Positions 25,386-34,582 of a stretch of 38,691 nt of DNA are shown one piece after another. The notes under the pieces were generated by a model, which was not told the DNA's origin, searched no databases, and was given only the letters and a program-made list of their open reading frames with translations. The translations under genes were made by a program, and so were the position numbers. The stretch's first letter is position 1; each line of letters opens with the position of its first letter. The stretch is from Alphaproteobacteria bacterium (lineage in GTDB: Bacteria; Pseudomonadota; Alphaproteobacteria; Rhodobacterales; Rhodobacteraceae), in NCBI GenBank assembly GCA_030426685.1, contig JAUHYC010000034.1, positions 1 to 38,691 of the forward strand. Reading direction: 5' to 3'.

Positions 25386-27608
25386 TTATCCCTCGATCCG
25401 GGTCAGATCCGCAACGCTAGAACAGACCTGGCGGATCTGGCTCAGCAGGTTCAACCGGTTGCGGCGCAGAATGTCATTGTCGGTATTGACCTGCACATCC
25501 TCAAAGAATGCATCGACCGGAGCCCGCAGCGCGGCCATGGCAGCCATGGCCGCCGGGAAATCCTCGGATTTCAGCGCCGGATTGATCTGCGCCTGCGCAC
25601 GCTCCAACGCCGCAAACAGGGCCTTCTCGCTGTCGGTCTCGGCGAATTTCACATCCGCGCCATAGGAATACTCGACGCCATCCTTTTCCTCGGCCTGCGT
25701 CAGAATGTTATTGGCCCGCTTGAACCCCTGCACGAGATTTTCGCCATCCTCGGTTGCGATCACCGCATTCAGAGCGCGGGCACGTTTGACCAGCAGGCTG
25801 AGGTCGTCATTGCCATCCATCGCGATGCAAGCGTCGATGATGTCGTGACGGATACCTTCGTCGCGCAGGAAGACTTTGAGGCGGTCATGAAAGAAAGAGA
25901 GAAGGTCAACAGACGCATCCGGTATCTTCCCTTCCAGATTCAAAAATTCCGCAGCCGGCGAACCGCTGATCTTTTCCTTAACTGCCTGAAAAGCGGCGCC
26001 AAAAACACCGTGATCCGCAATTTCCTCAAGCAGATCATCGACATTCTCCGCAGGCAGGTTCTCATTCATCGCCGCCTCGGCACGCACCAGCTGCAGATCA
26101 AAAAAGCGATCCAGTTTCAGGCGCAGATCGTTATCCAAAATCAGCCGAATAACCCCTAACGCCGCGCGACGCAGGGCAAACGGGTCTTTCGATCCGGTCG
26201 GCTTCTCGTCGATCGCCCAAAACCCTGTCAGCGTGTCCAGCTTATCCGCCAGCGCCACCGTCACTGAGACCGGGGCAGTTGGCACGTCATCGGATGGACC
26301 CAATGGCGAGTAATGCTCTTCACTCGCCAGCCCCACTTCGGCGGGTAGCTCGGCTGCATCGGCATAATAACGGCCCATGAGGCCCTGCAACTCGGGGAAC
26401 TCGAACACCATCTCGGACGACAAATCCGCCTTGCATCCCTGCGCCGCCTGCATCGCCAGCGCCGGATCAGCGCCGACCATCGGGGCCAGCTCATGCGCCA
26501 AAGCGGCGATGCGGTTCACCCGCTCACCTTGCGAGCCCAGCTTGGCATGGAAAGTCACCGCATCCAGCTTTTTCACCCACGGCTCAAACCCATCGGATTT
26601 GACAATACGCAGGTCATTCTCCCAGAAGAACTTGGCATCGGCCAGACGGGCCGACAGCACCTTCTGGTTGCCCGCCAGAATCGTCGCGCCATTGTCGGCG
26701 GTTTCGCGATTGGCGACGGTGATAAACCGCTCGATCCGGCCTGTTTTGGGATTGCGGACCGAGAAAAACTTCTGGTGTTCCTTCATTGAGGTTTGCAGCA
26801 CCTCGGGCGGCAGGTCGAGGAATTCATCGTCGATCTGCCCCATCAGCACCACCGGCCATTCGACCAGCCCCGCGATCTCGGTCAGCAGGCCCTTGTCCTC
26901 GACCACCTCTAGCCCGGCGGCAAAGGCCAGGTTCTGCGCGTCGTTCCAGACATGCTCGGCCCGTTCTGCGGGTGACAGCAGCACATAGGCGCGCCTCAGT
27001 TTGGTGGCGTAATCCTCAAACGAGGTGACAGCGAACCGGTTCGGAGCCATGAAACGATGGCCTTCGGTGGTGTCGCCGGATGCGACACCCTCGACCTCGA
27101 GCGGCACGACCTGCGCGCCCGCCTCATCGCTGAGGATACACAGGATCGAATGCAAAGGTCGCACCCAACGCAGCGACCCACTGCCCCAGCGCATCGATTT
27201 GGGCCAGGGGAAGTTTCGAATCGTCGCCTCAAGCACCTCGGCCACAATCTCGGCCGCTGGGCGGCCTGGCTTTTCGATCATGGCGAAATACACGGCACCT
27301 TTCGGTGTCTCGCGTTCCTCCAACTGGTCGCGGGTCAGACCGGCGCCGCGCAGGAAGCCTTCGATGGCCTTGTCGGGCGCACCAACCTTGGGGCCCTTGC
27401 GTTCCTCATGAATAGTGGGGCTTTCCGCCAACAACGCTTCGACCGCCAGAGTCAGGCGGCGCGGCGTGGTCAGCGCAGCGGCAGAGGCATAGGTCAGACC
27501 AGCCTCGACCAAACCATCGGTGATCCGCTTTTTCAGGTCCTCACCGGCCCGGGCTTGCATCCGCGCGGGGATCTCTTCGGAAAACAGTTCGATCAGCAGG
27601 TCGGGCAT
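25386..27608 (-). CDS. glyS: Glycine--tRNA ligase beta subunit
   Basis: A 740-residue subunit of the alpha2beta2 bacterial glycyl-tRNA synthetase. The N-terminus LLIELFSEEIPARMQARA is the family signature and HSILCILSD, ENDLRIVKSDGFEPW and ALADKLDTLTGFWAI follow. It is longer than the E. coli protein (689). The C-terminal region contains the anticodon-binding-like helices used for tRNA contact. It starts 9 bp after the GltS-type symporter stop, so they are co-transcribed. The alpha subunit is 2.5 kb upstream, beyond an opposite-strand gene. Confidence 0.96.
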   Translation of the reverse strand: MPDLLIELFSEEIPARMQARAGEDLKKRITDGLVEAGLTYASAAALTTPRRLTLAVEALLAESPTIHEERKGPKVGAPDKAIEGFLRGAGLTRDQLEERETPKGAVYFAMIEKPGRPAAEIVAEVLEATIRNFPWPKSMRWGSGSLRWVRPLHSILCILSDEAGAQVVPLEVEGVASGDTTEGHRFMAPNRFAVTSFEDYATKLRRAYVLLSPAERAEHVWNDAQNLAFAAGLEVVEDKGLLTEIAGLVEWPVVLMGQIDDEFLDLPPEVLQTSMKEHQKFFSVRNPKTGRIERFITVANRETADNGATILAGNQKVLSARLADAKFFWENDLRIVKSDGFEPWVKKLDAVTFHAKLGSQGERVNRIAALAHELAPMVGADPALAMQAAQGCKADLSSEMVFEFPELQGLMGRYYADAAELPAEVGLASEEHYSPLGPSDDVPTAPVSVTVALADKLDTLTGFWAIDEKPTGSKDPFALRRAALGVIRLILDNDLRLKLDRFFDLQLVRAEAAMNENLPAENVDDLLEEIADHGVFGAAFQAVKEKISGSPAAEFLNLEGKIPDASVDLLSFFHDRLKVFLRDEGIRHDIIDACIAMDGNDDLSLLVKRARALNAVIATEDGENLVQGFKRANNILTQAEEKDGVEYSYGADVKFAETDSEKALFAALERAQAQINPALKSEDFPAAMAAMAALRAPVDAFFEDVQVNTDNDILRRNRLNLLSQIRQVCSSVADLTRIEG

Positions 27609-27617
27609 AGTCGGTCC

Positions 27618-28826
27618 TTAGAAATTGACGATCGTCTGGATGACGATGGCATTGGCAATGTCCACAAAGAAGGCGGATACAAGGGGCAGCACGATAAAGG
27701 CAATAGGCGACGGGCCATATCGCTTGGTGACGGCGGTCATATTGGCGATGGCGGTGGGGGTTGCCCCCAGGGCGAAGCCCCCGAACCCGGCGGCCAGAAC
27801 GGCGGCACGGTAATTCGATCCCATCAACGGGAACAGGACCCACAGCACAAAGACCACAGCAAACAACGTCTGCGCAGTCATGATCACGGCAATGGCCAAT
27901 CCCAGTTCTGCTATGGTCCAGAGTTGCAAGCTCATCAACGACATCGCCAGAAACGCGCCCAGCGAGAATTCCGAGATCAGCGCCAGTGACGGTGTCCGCG
28001 AAACCGGCTTTGCGCCGGGCGCCAGCGCGGCACGCAGATTGGCGATGACGATGCCCATGATCAAGCAGGGCACAAAGAGCGGCAGCTTCAGCCCGGCCGC
28101 ACTGATCACCTCGCTCAGGACATATCCCGAGATGATGGCCAGATTCAGATGCAGCAGCACCCGCATGACCATCAGATGATCGATCTCGGACTTCTTGTCG
28201 TCCTCTTGCGGCAGGCCAACGGTGAGCTCTTCATCCGGGCGGCTCGGGCTGAGGTTCCGCCCTTCGATCAGCAGACGCGCAACCGGTCCCCCGACCAGCG
28301 CGGCCAGCACAAGACCCAGCGTTGCCACAGCCACGCCCAGCTCGGTGGCGCCCTCCAGACCCGTTGCCTGCGCAACATCCGGTGCCCATGCAATCGCGGT
28401 CCCGTGCCCGCCGATCAGCGCAGCCGATCCGAACAAAACGCCGGCCTGTGCCGGATAACCGAACAGCGCCGCCCCTCCTGCACCAATCAGGTTCTGCGCA
28501 ATGATCGTCAAAAGCGTCAGGATCAGCAGCAATAGCAATGGTTTGCCACCTTCGATCAAATCCGCCAACCGGGCATTCAATCCGATTCCGGCAAAGAACA
28601 GCACCAGCAGAAAGTCCCGCGCCGACAAGCCAAAGGACAGCTCGACCCCGAAGGTCAGATAAAGCAGCAGCACCACAAGCGAGGCCAACAACCCGCCGGT
28701 CACCGGCTCGGGGATGTTGAAACTTCGCAAGGTTGCGACCCGGGCATTGATCTCGGCCCCCAGCAGGTAGACCGCGAAGCCCAAGGTGGCGGTCAGAAAA
28801 TCCGGGATCTCGATGACAAACCCCAT
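27618..28826 (-). CDS. GltS-type sodium/glutamate symporter family protein
   Basis: A 402-residue membrane protein with about ten helices in two inverted halves. It has the ESS/GltS markers: a conserved N-terminal GAEINARV, PEPVTGGLLAS near helix 2, GGHGTAIAWAP around residues 140-150 and the matching GFALGATPTAIANM in the second half. These re-entrant loops bind Na+ and glutamate in GltS. Substrate is probably glutamate or a similar acid. The start at 28826 follows AGGA; an ATG at 28856 overlaps the upstream gene. It is squeezed between a small membrane protein and glyS with 5-bp and 9-bp gaps. Confidence 0.88.
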   Translation of the reverse strand: MGFVIEIPDFLTATLGFAVYLLGAEINARVATLRSFNIPEPVTGGLLASLVVLLLYLTFGVELSFGLSARDFLLVLFFAGIGLNARLADLIEGGKPLLLLLILTLLTIIAQNLIGAGGAALFGYPAQAGVLFGSAALIGGHGTAIAWAPDVAQATGLEGATELGVAVATLGLVLAALVGGPVARLLIEGRNLSPSRPDEELTVGLPQEDDKKSEIDHLMVMRVLLHLNLAIISGYVLSEVISAAGLKLPLFVPCLIMGIVIANLRAALAPGAKPVSRTPSLALISEFSLGAFLAMSLMSLQLWTIAELGLAIAVIMTAQTLFAVVFVLWVLFPLMGSNYRAAVLAAGFGGFALGATPTAIANMTAVTKRYGPSPIAFIVLPLVSAFFVDIANAIVIQTIVNF

Positions 28827-28831
28827 GCGTG

Positions 28832-29353
28832 CTAGTCCTGAGGTCTTGGCGGGCATTCCTCGCCCACGACCGTCCCGTCATAAGCCTTTTCGCCGCAATT
28901 GTTCAGCGCGTGCCAGACGTACCCCTTGCCGTCCTGCGTCACCGCCACGATGCGATCAACGCCAAAGTGGACGTTCTTGATCCCCATGAAGGCCTGCGCC
29001 TGCCCGGATTTCAGCGCATCCGCCAGAACAACGGCATCGTAGCAGTCAAACCATCCCGGCGCGGTAAGCGGTTCTGGATCGTCGACAGTGACAAAACCGG
29101 CCATCTTATCCGGCATCAGATCGGTCTCAAAACAGGCGCGGTACCGGATCGGGGAACTGTCCGCATCAATCGCCTGAAACGCGGTGTAGTCGATCGGCTC
29201 CGGGCTGTCGCCCCCGCGTGCCATCAACACCACATCCTGCCCCGGCTGTGGCTCAACATCGTAGTAGAAGCCATAAATCTGGAGGTAATACATGCCCGCC
29301 CCCGCCAGCACAGCAGAGAACAGAAGGATCAGCGCCAACAGTTTTCCAGTCAT
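28832..29353 (-). CDS. Conserved hypothetical protein with one N-terminal membrane helix (DUF6446-like)
   Basis: A 173-residue protein. Residues 4-24 form a signal anchor (LLALILLFSAVLAGAGMYYL) followed by a soluble, acidic, probably periplasmic domain with four Cys (RYRACFETDL, WFDCYDAVV, NNCGEK, EECPP) that could make two disulfides. It resembles a Rhodobacteraceae family (DUF6446) that I recall beside glycyl-tRNA synthetase genes; that assignment is from memory. Function is unknown. It precedes the GltS-like and glyS genes and probably heads that transcript. Confidence 0.7.
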   Translation of the reverse strand: MTGKLLALILLFSAVLAGAGMYYLQIYGFYYDVEPQPGQDVVLMARGGDSPEPIDYTAFQAIDADSSPIRYRACFETDLMPDKMAGFVTVDDPEPLTAPGWFDCYDAVVLADALKSGQAQAFMGIKNVHFGVDRIVAVTQDGKGYVWHALNNCGEKAYDGTVVGEECPPRPQD

Positions 29354-29431
29354 CTCTTACGCCGCCTCTTTCATGTTCGCGGAAAATAGGACAGGTTTCA
29401 GTCTATTACGGGCTGATACGAGGTTACTCCA

Positions 29432-30064
29432 ATGGATTCCACTTTGGCCGTCGGATTCTTCGGCGCCTTGTTCGCGATCATGAACCCGATCACCAATCTG
29501 CCCGTGTTCCTGAGCGTCACGCAAAGCCTGACCGCAGCGGATCAACGCAAGATTGCTTTGAAGACCGCGCTGTATTGCGTCATTTTGGGCGGCGCGTTTG
29601 CCGCCATTGGCAGCCAGGCGCTGGGCCTGTTTGGCATCAGCGTCGATGATCTGCGTGTCGCGGGAGGCTTGGTGGTGATGATGATCGGCCTGAACATGCT
29701 GAATGGCAATGAAAGCAGTTCGCACCACGGCACTGCCGGGGAAAAGGATGCTTACCCAGAACCCGATACGGTGGCCTTCTACCCGCTGGCATTCCCAATT
29801 CTGGTCGGTCCGGGCACGATCACAACCCTGATCCTCTACGCACATCACATCAAGACCCCGGTCGAAGCCATTGTCTATGCGGGCGTTTTCCTGATCGTTG
29901 TCGCCCTGCTTCTGGTGACCTTCTGGAACGCCGCCTGGCTGGCCGATCGGCTGTCGGACAACGCCCGCGTGATCATGAGCCGCTTTATGGGCATGATCCT
30001 GTCGGCCATCGCAATCAGCATGATCGCGGACGGCCTCAAGGCACTTCTGCCCGGGTTGGCCTGA
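29432..30064 (+). CDS. MarC-family integral membrane protein (NAAT type)
   Basis: A 210-residue protein with about six helices. The opening FFGALFAIMNPITNLPVFLS and the later YPLAFPILVGPGTITTLIL are hallmarks of the MarC/UPF0056 family, in which some members have been tied to neutral amino acid transport and others have no known activity. It lies alone on the plus strand between glyQ and the glyS transcript, convergent with glyQ (11 bp between stops) and divergent from the small membrane protein. The start follows GAGG by eight bases. Confidence 0.9.
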   Translation: MDSTLAVGFFGALFAIMNPITNLPVFLSVTQSLTAADQRKIALKTALYCVILGGAFAAIGSQALGLFGISVDDLRVAGGLVVMMIGLNMLNGNESSSHHGTAGEKDAYPEPDTVAFYPLAFPILVGPGTITTLILYAHHIKTPVEAIVYAGVFLIVVALLLVTFWNAAWLADRLSDNARVIMSRFMGMILSAIAISMIADGLKALLPGLA

Positions 30065-30075
30065 ACGCGCACGCA

Positions 30076-31005
30076 TCAGGCCTCGTACCCGGCGGCCTCG
30101 GTTTGCACGAACGCATCTGCACATTGCTTGGCCAACGAACGCACGCGGCCGATATAGGCTTGCCGTTCAGTGACCGAGATCACCCCCCGCGCGTCGAGCA
30201 GGTTGAAGATGTGGCTGGCCTTGATGCACTGGTCATACGCCGGATGCGCCATCACGATACGTTTGCCGGTTTTGGGATCGTCATGTTCCTGCGCCAGTAT
30301 GGTGGCACATTCGGCTTCAGCCTCTTCGAAATGGCGCAGCAGGACCTCGGTATTGGCCACGTCAAAGTTCCAGCGGGCATACTCCTCTTCGGTCTGCCTG
30401 AAGATGTCGCCATAGGTCAGCGGGCTGGGCGATTGCGGATCGTTGAAGGGCATGTCCATCACATGGTCGATGCCCAGAATATACATCGCCAGACGCTCCA
30501 GCCCGTAAGTCAGCTCACCCGAAACCGGGTTGCAATCATAACCACCGACCTGCTGGAAATAGGTGAACTGGCTGACTTCCATGCCGTCGCACCAGACCTC
30601 CCAACCCAAGCCCCAGGCGCCAAGCGTCGGGCTTTCCCAGTCATCTTCGACGAACCGAATATCATGCAGATCCATATCGATACCGATGGCCTCGAGCGAG
30701 CCAAGATACAGCTCCTGCAAGTTCGGAGGGCTGGGTTTGATCAGCACCTGATATTGATAGTAATGCTGCAACCGGTTCGGGTTTTCACCGTACCGCCCGT
30801 CGGTCGGACGCCGCGAGGGCTGAACGTAGGCTGCCGCCCAGGCTTTTGATCCCAACGCCCTGAGGGTCGTCGCCGGATGGAATGTCCCGGCCCCGACTTC
30901 CATGTCATAAGGTTGCAGCATCGCACAGCCTTTTGAGGCCCAATAGGTCTGAAGCCGCAGGATGATTTCCTGAAATGAACGTGGTGCGCTGGACGGTTCG
31001 GTCAT
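30076..31005 (-). CDS. glyQ: Glycine--tRNA ligase alpha subunit
   Basis: A 309-residue catalytic subunit that activates glycine with ATP and charges tRNA-Gly together with GlyS. The class II core is highly conserved: [78 protein letters not shown] and GLERLAMY. The start follows AAGGG. In many alphaproteobacteria glyQ and glyS are near neighbours; here they are separated by marC on the other strand and two membrane protein genes. Confidence 0.97.
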   Translation of the reverse strand: MTEPSSAPRSFQEIILRLQTYWASKGCAMLQPYDMEVGAGTFHPATTLRALGSKAWAAAYVQPSRRPTDGRYGENPNRLQHYYQYQVLIKPSPPNLQELYLGSLEAIGIDMDLHDIRFVEDDWESPTLGAWGLGWEVWCDGMEVSQFTYFQQVGGYDCNPVSGELTYGLERLAMYILGIDHVMDMPFNDPQSPSPLTYGDIFRQTEEEYARWNFDVANTEVLLRHFEEAEAECATILAQEHDDPKTGKRIVMAHPAYDQCIKASHIFNLLDARGVISVTERQAYIGRVRSLAKQCADAFVQTEAAGYEA

Positions 31006-31211
31006 GTCATTCCCTTTGGACGCCCCCGCGTCCTGTTCCGGTGGGTTCGACCCTTCCTATGCAAGGCACCAAGGGTCGTCAACGGGCCTTGGGTCTCGCG
31101 CTGTCACTGCGCAGCCACACCCAGAATTCCCCGTATTCGGGGCATGGCAATCGGACCGTGATTCCGCGTAATCTGCGCGAAAGTAATAACACTGCAGAAC
31201 ACGGGCAGCCA

Positions 31212-32951
31212 ATGACACGCGTATTTACGGTTTTGACGTTCTTTTTTCTCTTCGGCCTGCGCGCCGCTTTCGCCCAGCAAGACGCTGGCGTCTGGGTACA
31301 GGTCGAAGCGCAGCCCTCGCTGCGCGAAGCGCAGCAACGGGCGCAAGTCTATGCAAACTCTCTGCCCGACGTGAACGGCTTTCGCCTGAACAGTGGCTGG
31401 TATGCCATTGTTATCGGTCCATATTTGCGCGACGATGCCGAGCAGGTTCTGCGCGTCTACCGGACCGAGCGGCAAATTCCGTCCGACAGTTTCATCGCGT
31501 TCTCGAACACTCTGGGCCAACAATTCTGGCCGATCGGTGCCAATGTCCTGAACCGCGGCGTGATCGCCCCTCAGATACAGCCCGAACCGCAAGCGGACCA
31601 ATCGCAGGCCGGGTTGACCCCGCAGACCGCCGACGAAACCCGCGCGCAGGCGCTACAGGGTGAGCGTCTGTTGACCGCACAAGAGCGCAAGGACCTGCAG
31701 ACCGCACTGCAGGCAGCCGGCTTCTACAGCTCGACCATTGACGGCGCGTTTGGCCAGGGCACCCGCCGCTCGATGAGCGACTGGCAACGCTTCAACGGAT
31801 ATGAGGCCACAGGCGTTCTGACCACCCTGCAACGCAAGGCCCTGCTGGACGACTACAACGCCCCGCTGATCAGCGTCGGGATGGAGCGCCACGCCGACAC
31901 GCGGGCCGGCATCGAACTGGACATGCCGTTGGGCGTGCTTGGTTTCGACCGCTACGAGGCCCCGTTTGCCCATTTCAAACCCACATCCGACCTGAACGCC
32001 AGTGCGCTGCTGATCTCTCAGGAAGGGTCGCCCGCCACCCTGCGCGCGCTGTACGAGGTGATGCAATCCCTCGAAATCGTACCATTGCAGGGTGAACGGG
32101 CGTTGCGCGGCAACAGCTTCAGCATCGAAGGGCGTGGCGATGGGATCGTCTCATATACCCAAGCGGCGCTGAAAGACGGCAAGATCAAGGGCTTCACCCT
32201 TGTCTGGCCCGAAGGCGACGACGCGCGCCATGCGCGGGTTCTGGCCGCGATGCGCGCCAGCCTGACCACCACCGATGCCGTGCTGGATGCGGGTGCAGGC
32301 GCGGATGCAGAACAGCGCATCGATCTGGTCTCGGGCCTGCAAATCCGCAAACCCCGCCTGTCGCGATCCGGCTTTTTCGCTGACACCAGTGGTTCGGTGC
32401 TGACCGTTACCGAGGCTGTTGATAACTGCACCCGCATTACGCTGGGCGACGATCAGGATCTTCAGATCACATGGCAGGATGCCGATCTGGGGGTCGCTGT
32501 TTTGCGCCCCAGCCAGGTGCTCGTCCCGATCAGCGTCGCCGAGTTCAGTGCCGAACAACCCCGCATTCAGGCCGAGGTCGCCGTTTCTGGCTTTTCCTAC
32601 GAGGGCGCTCTGGGGGCTCCGACGCTGACTTATGGCCAGATTGCAGATGTTCGCGGTCTGAACGGTGAAGACGGCGTCAAACGTCTGGCTTTGGCCGCTC
32701 AGCCCGGCGATGCTGGCGGGCCCATCTTCGACGACAGCGGCAGCGTGGTCGGCATGTTGTTGCCCGCCCCGAATGATGGACGCACCCTGCCCGGCTCCGT
32801 CAGCCTCGCGGCCAATGTGGAACGCTTGACCGAAGTTCTGACCAAGGCGGGAATCTCGGGCCAGCCAACGCAGTCGACCACCCGGATCTCACCAAATGAG
32901 CTGAGCCGTCGTGCAAACGGTATGACCGTGCTGGTGCACTGCTGGGACTGA
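31212..32951 (+). CDS. Secreted SPOR / peptidoglycan-binding protein with pseudo-trypsin domain
   Basis: A 579-residue exported protein with signal peptide TRVFTVLTFFFLFGLRAAFA. Residues about 25-95 resemble a SPOR domain (VWVQVEAQPSLREAQQRA, WYAIVIGPYLRDDA) and about 150-210 a PG_binding_1 domain (LQAAGFYSSTIDGAFGQGTR). The C-terminal third has trypsin-like architecture, but the His position of 'LTNAHVV' reads LTVTEAV (E401) and the serine motif GNSGGP reads GDAGGP (A501). Two of three catalytic residues are absent, so protease activity is very unlikely. The protein probably binds denuded glycan or septal peptidoglycan and uses the dead domain for protein contact. The start was set by the signal peptide. 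Confidence 0.82.
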   Translation: MTRVFTVLTFFFLFGLRAAFAQQDAGVWVQVEAQPSLREAQQRAQVYANSLPDVNGFRLNSGWYAIVIGPYLRDDAEQVLRVYRTERQIPSDSFIAFSNTLGQQFWPIGANVLNRGVIAPQIQPEPQADQSQAGLTPQTADETRAQALQGERLLTAQERKDLQTALQAAGFYSSTIDGAFGQGTRRSMSDWQRFNGYEATGVLTTLQRKALLDDYNAPLISVGMERHADTRAGIELDMPLGVLGFDRYEAPFAHFKPTSDLNASALLISQEGSPATLRALYEVMQSLEIVPLQGERALRGNSFSIEGRGDGIVSYTQAALKDGKIKGFTLVWPEGDDARHARVLAAMRASLTTTDAVLDAGAGADAEQRIDLVSGLQIRKPRLSRSGFFADTSGSVLTVTEAVDNCTRITLGDDQDLQITWQDADLGVAVLRPSQVLVPISVAEFSAEQPRIQAEVAVSGFSYEGALGAPTLTYGQIADVRGLNGEDGVKRLALAAQPGDAGGPIFDDSGSVVGMLLPAPNDGRTLPGSVSLAANVERLTEVLTKAGISGQPTQSTTRISPNELSRRANGMTVLVHCWD

Positions 32952-32969
32952 ACCGTTCGGATCAATGAC

Positions 32970-32997
32970 AAGGCGCTGCACCCCGGTGCGGCGCCTT
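32970..32997. terminator. Hairpin between convergent genes
   Basis: AAGGCGC (32970-32976) pairs with GCGCCTT (32991-32997), and inside them GCACC pairs with GGTGC, giving a 12-bp nearly continuous stem. It lies between the stops of the pseudo-protease and ThDP genes and can act on either strand. There is no long T-tract beyond the terminal TT. Confidence 0.55.
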
Positions 32998-33007
32998 AAT
33001 CATGAGC

Positions 33008-34582
33008 TCAGAGGATATCCGGCGTCACCCGGATCAATGTAGGCACCCTGGCCTCAAACGCCTCACGAACCGCAGCCTGCATATCATCCAGCGTTTTGGG
33101 CGCGGCGGAGAGCGCGCCAAAGGCCTCGGCCAGCTTGCAGAAATCCGGGTTGCATGCCACGACCGCATTGGGTGCGATCTGACCACGGACCATGCTGTCT
33201 TCGATCTCTTTCAGCTTGCCATTGTCCCACAGGATGATCGGCAGCGGCAGGCCCAGTTCCACCGCGACGCCAAGCTCCTGCATCGTGTATTGGAACCCGT
33301 AATCCCCTGCGATCACGGCAGTTGGCTTGCCCCGCCGTGCCACCGCCCCGCCGATCCCGGCAGGCAGAGCGTAGCCCAATGTGCCAAACCCGGTCGGATG
33401 GTGCCAATGATAGGGAAAGGCCATGTCCCAGATCTCTTTCGCGGCATAGGCGAACTGGGTCATATCCGAATAGATCATCGTGTCGGCAGGCATGGCCGCC
33501 CGCAGCGCATCCGCGACAGGTACGATCCCTGGTCGCTCCGCATCCACTTCGGCACGCCAGCGCGCCCGCGTTTCGCGCACTTCCTCTTCAGTCCAACCGG
33601 TGGCTGGTCGAATGGTTTCGGCAGCGGCCCACAGAGCATGGGCAAAGCTCTCGCCATCCGCCCGTAATTTAACCGCGGCACGGTGCTGGTCCGACAGCGC
33701 TTCAGGGTCCAGATCGACACGCACCATGGTGGCGGTGTGGCCCAACTCTTGCCGCCACAGATCGACCTCACCCAGTTCGGCCCCAACGACCACGACCAGA
33801 TCGGCCGAGCCGATCACCTCGGCGCTGCCCGGCCGGGGCAACATCGATCCAAAATCCAGCGCGTAATCACACCCCACAAGCCCACGCCCGGCATAGGTTG
33901 TGAAACAGGCCGCGCCCAGTTGCGTCAGGATTTGCCGCCACAGGTTCGACCGACATCCTCCACCCAGAATGAATAATGGCCGCCGCGCGATATTGAGCAG
34001 CGACAGAACCGGGGCCACATCCGGCGGCCCCACCTTGATCTGCAACGCCGGCTGATTTGGGAAAGGCGCAGGTGGGGCCTCGGCCTGCAGCTGTGCGATC
34101 GGCACCTGTATATGTTTGGGACGCGGACGGCAGAGCGCGAACTCCTCAAAGGCCCGTTCTACCAGCCCGTAGGTTGCCGCTGCATCCTTCGCCTGACAGG
34201 ACCAGTCGGCAACTGTTTCGGCGGCTGCGCGCTGATCTTTCATCTGGTGCAACTGCCCGCGCTGCGCATGCGTGTCGTCCAGACAGGAGGACAACACCAG
34301 CATCGGCACCGAATCCGAATAGGCCTGCCCCATCGGCGTCATGATGTTGCACAGCCCCGGCCCGGTGATCACATAGGCCACCCCTGGTTTGCCCGACGCA
34401 CGCGCATAGCCATCCGCCATGAACCCCGCCCCCTGCTCGTGTCGGGCCAGAATATGGGCGATCCCGGCCTCTTCAATGCCGCGATACATCTCCTGGTTAT
34501 GAACACCGGGGATGCCAAAGATCACATCAACGCCACGATCCTTCAGCATATGCGAGATCTGCGCACCGAGCGGTCGCTTCAT
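33008..34582 (-). CDS. Thiamine diphosphate-dependent enzyme, AruI/acetolactate synthase-like
   Basis: A 524-residue ThDP enzyme with the three usual domains. The N-terminal Pyr domain has GVDVIFGIPGVHNQEMYRG and catalytic E49 in RHEQGAGFMADGYARASG. The PP domain carries GDYGFQYTMQELGVAVELG then WDNGKLKEIED; most relatives have GDG and a following NN/WNN, so the Mg/ThDP motif is altered at two places while the Asp is kept. The opening best resembles 5-guanidino-2-oxopentanoate decarboxylase (arginine transaminase route) rather than IlvB; substrate remains open. The start follows GGAGAGG and overlaps the trkH stop as TGATG, indicating coupling. Confidence 0.82.
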   Translation of the reverse strand: MKRPLGAQISHMLKDRGVDVIFGIPGVHNQEMYRGIEEAGIAHILARHEQGAGFMADGYARASGKPGVAYVITGPGLCNIMTPMGQAYSDSVPMLVLSSCLDDTHAQRGQLHQMKDQRAAAETVADWSCQAKDAAATYGLVERAFEEFALCRPRPKHIQVPIAQLQAEAPPAPFPNQPALQIKVGPPDVAPVLSLLNIARRPLFILGGGCRSNLWRQILTQLGAACFTTYAGRGLVGCDYALDFGSMLPRPGSAEVIGSADLVVVVGAELGEVDLWRQELGHTATMVRVDLDPEALSDQHRAAVKLRADGESFAHALWAAAETIRPATGWTEEEVRETRARWRAEVDAERPGIVPVADALRAAMPADTMIYSDMTQFAYAAKEIWDMAFPYHWHHPTGFGTLGYALPAGIGGAVARRGKPTAVIAGDYGFQYTMQELGVAVELGLPLPIILWDNGKLKEIEDSMVRGQIAPNAVVACNPDFCKLAEAFGALSAAPKTLDDMQAAVREAFEARVPTLIRVTPDIL

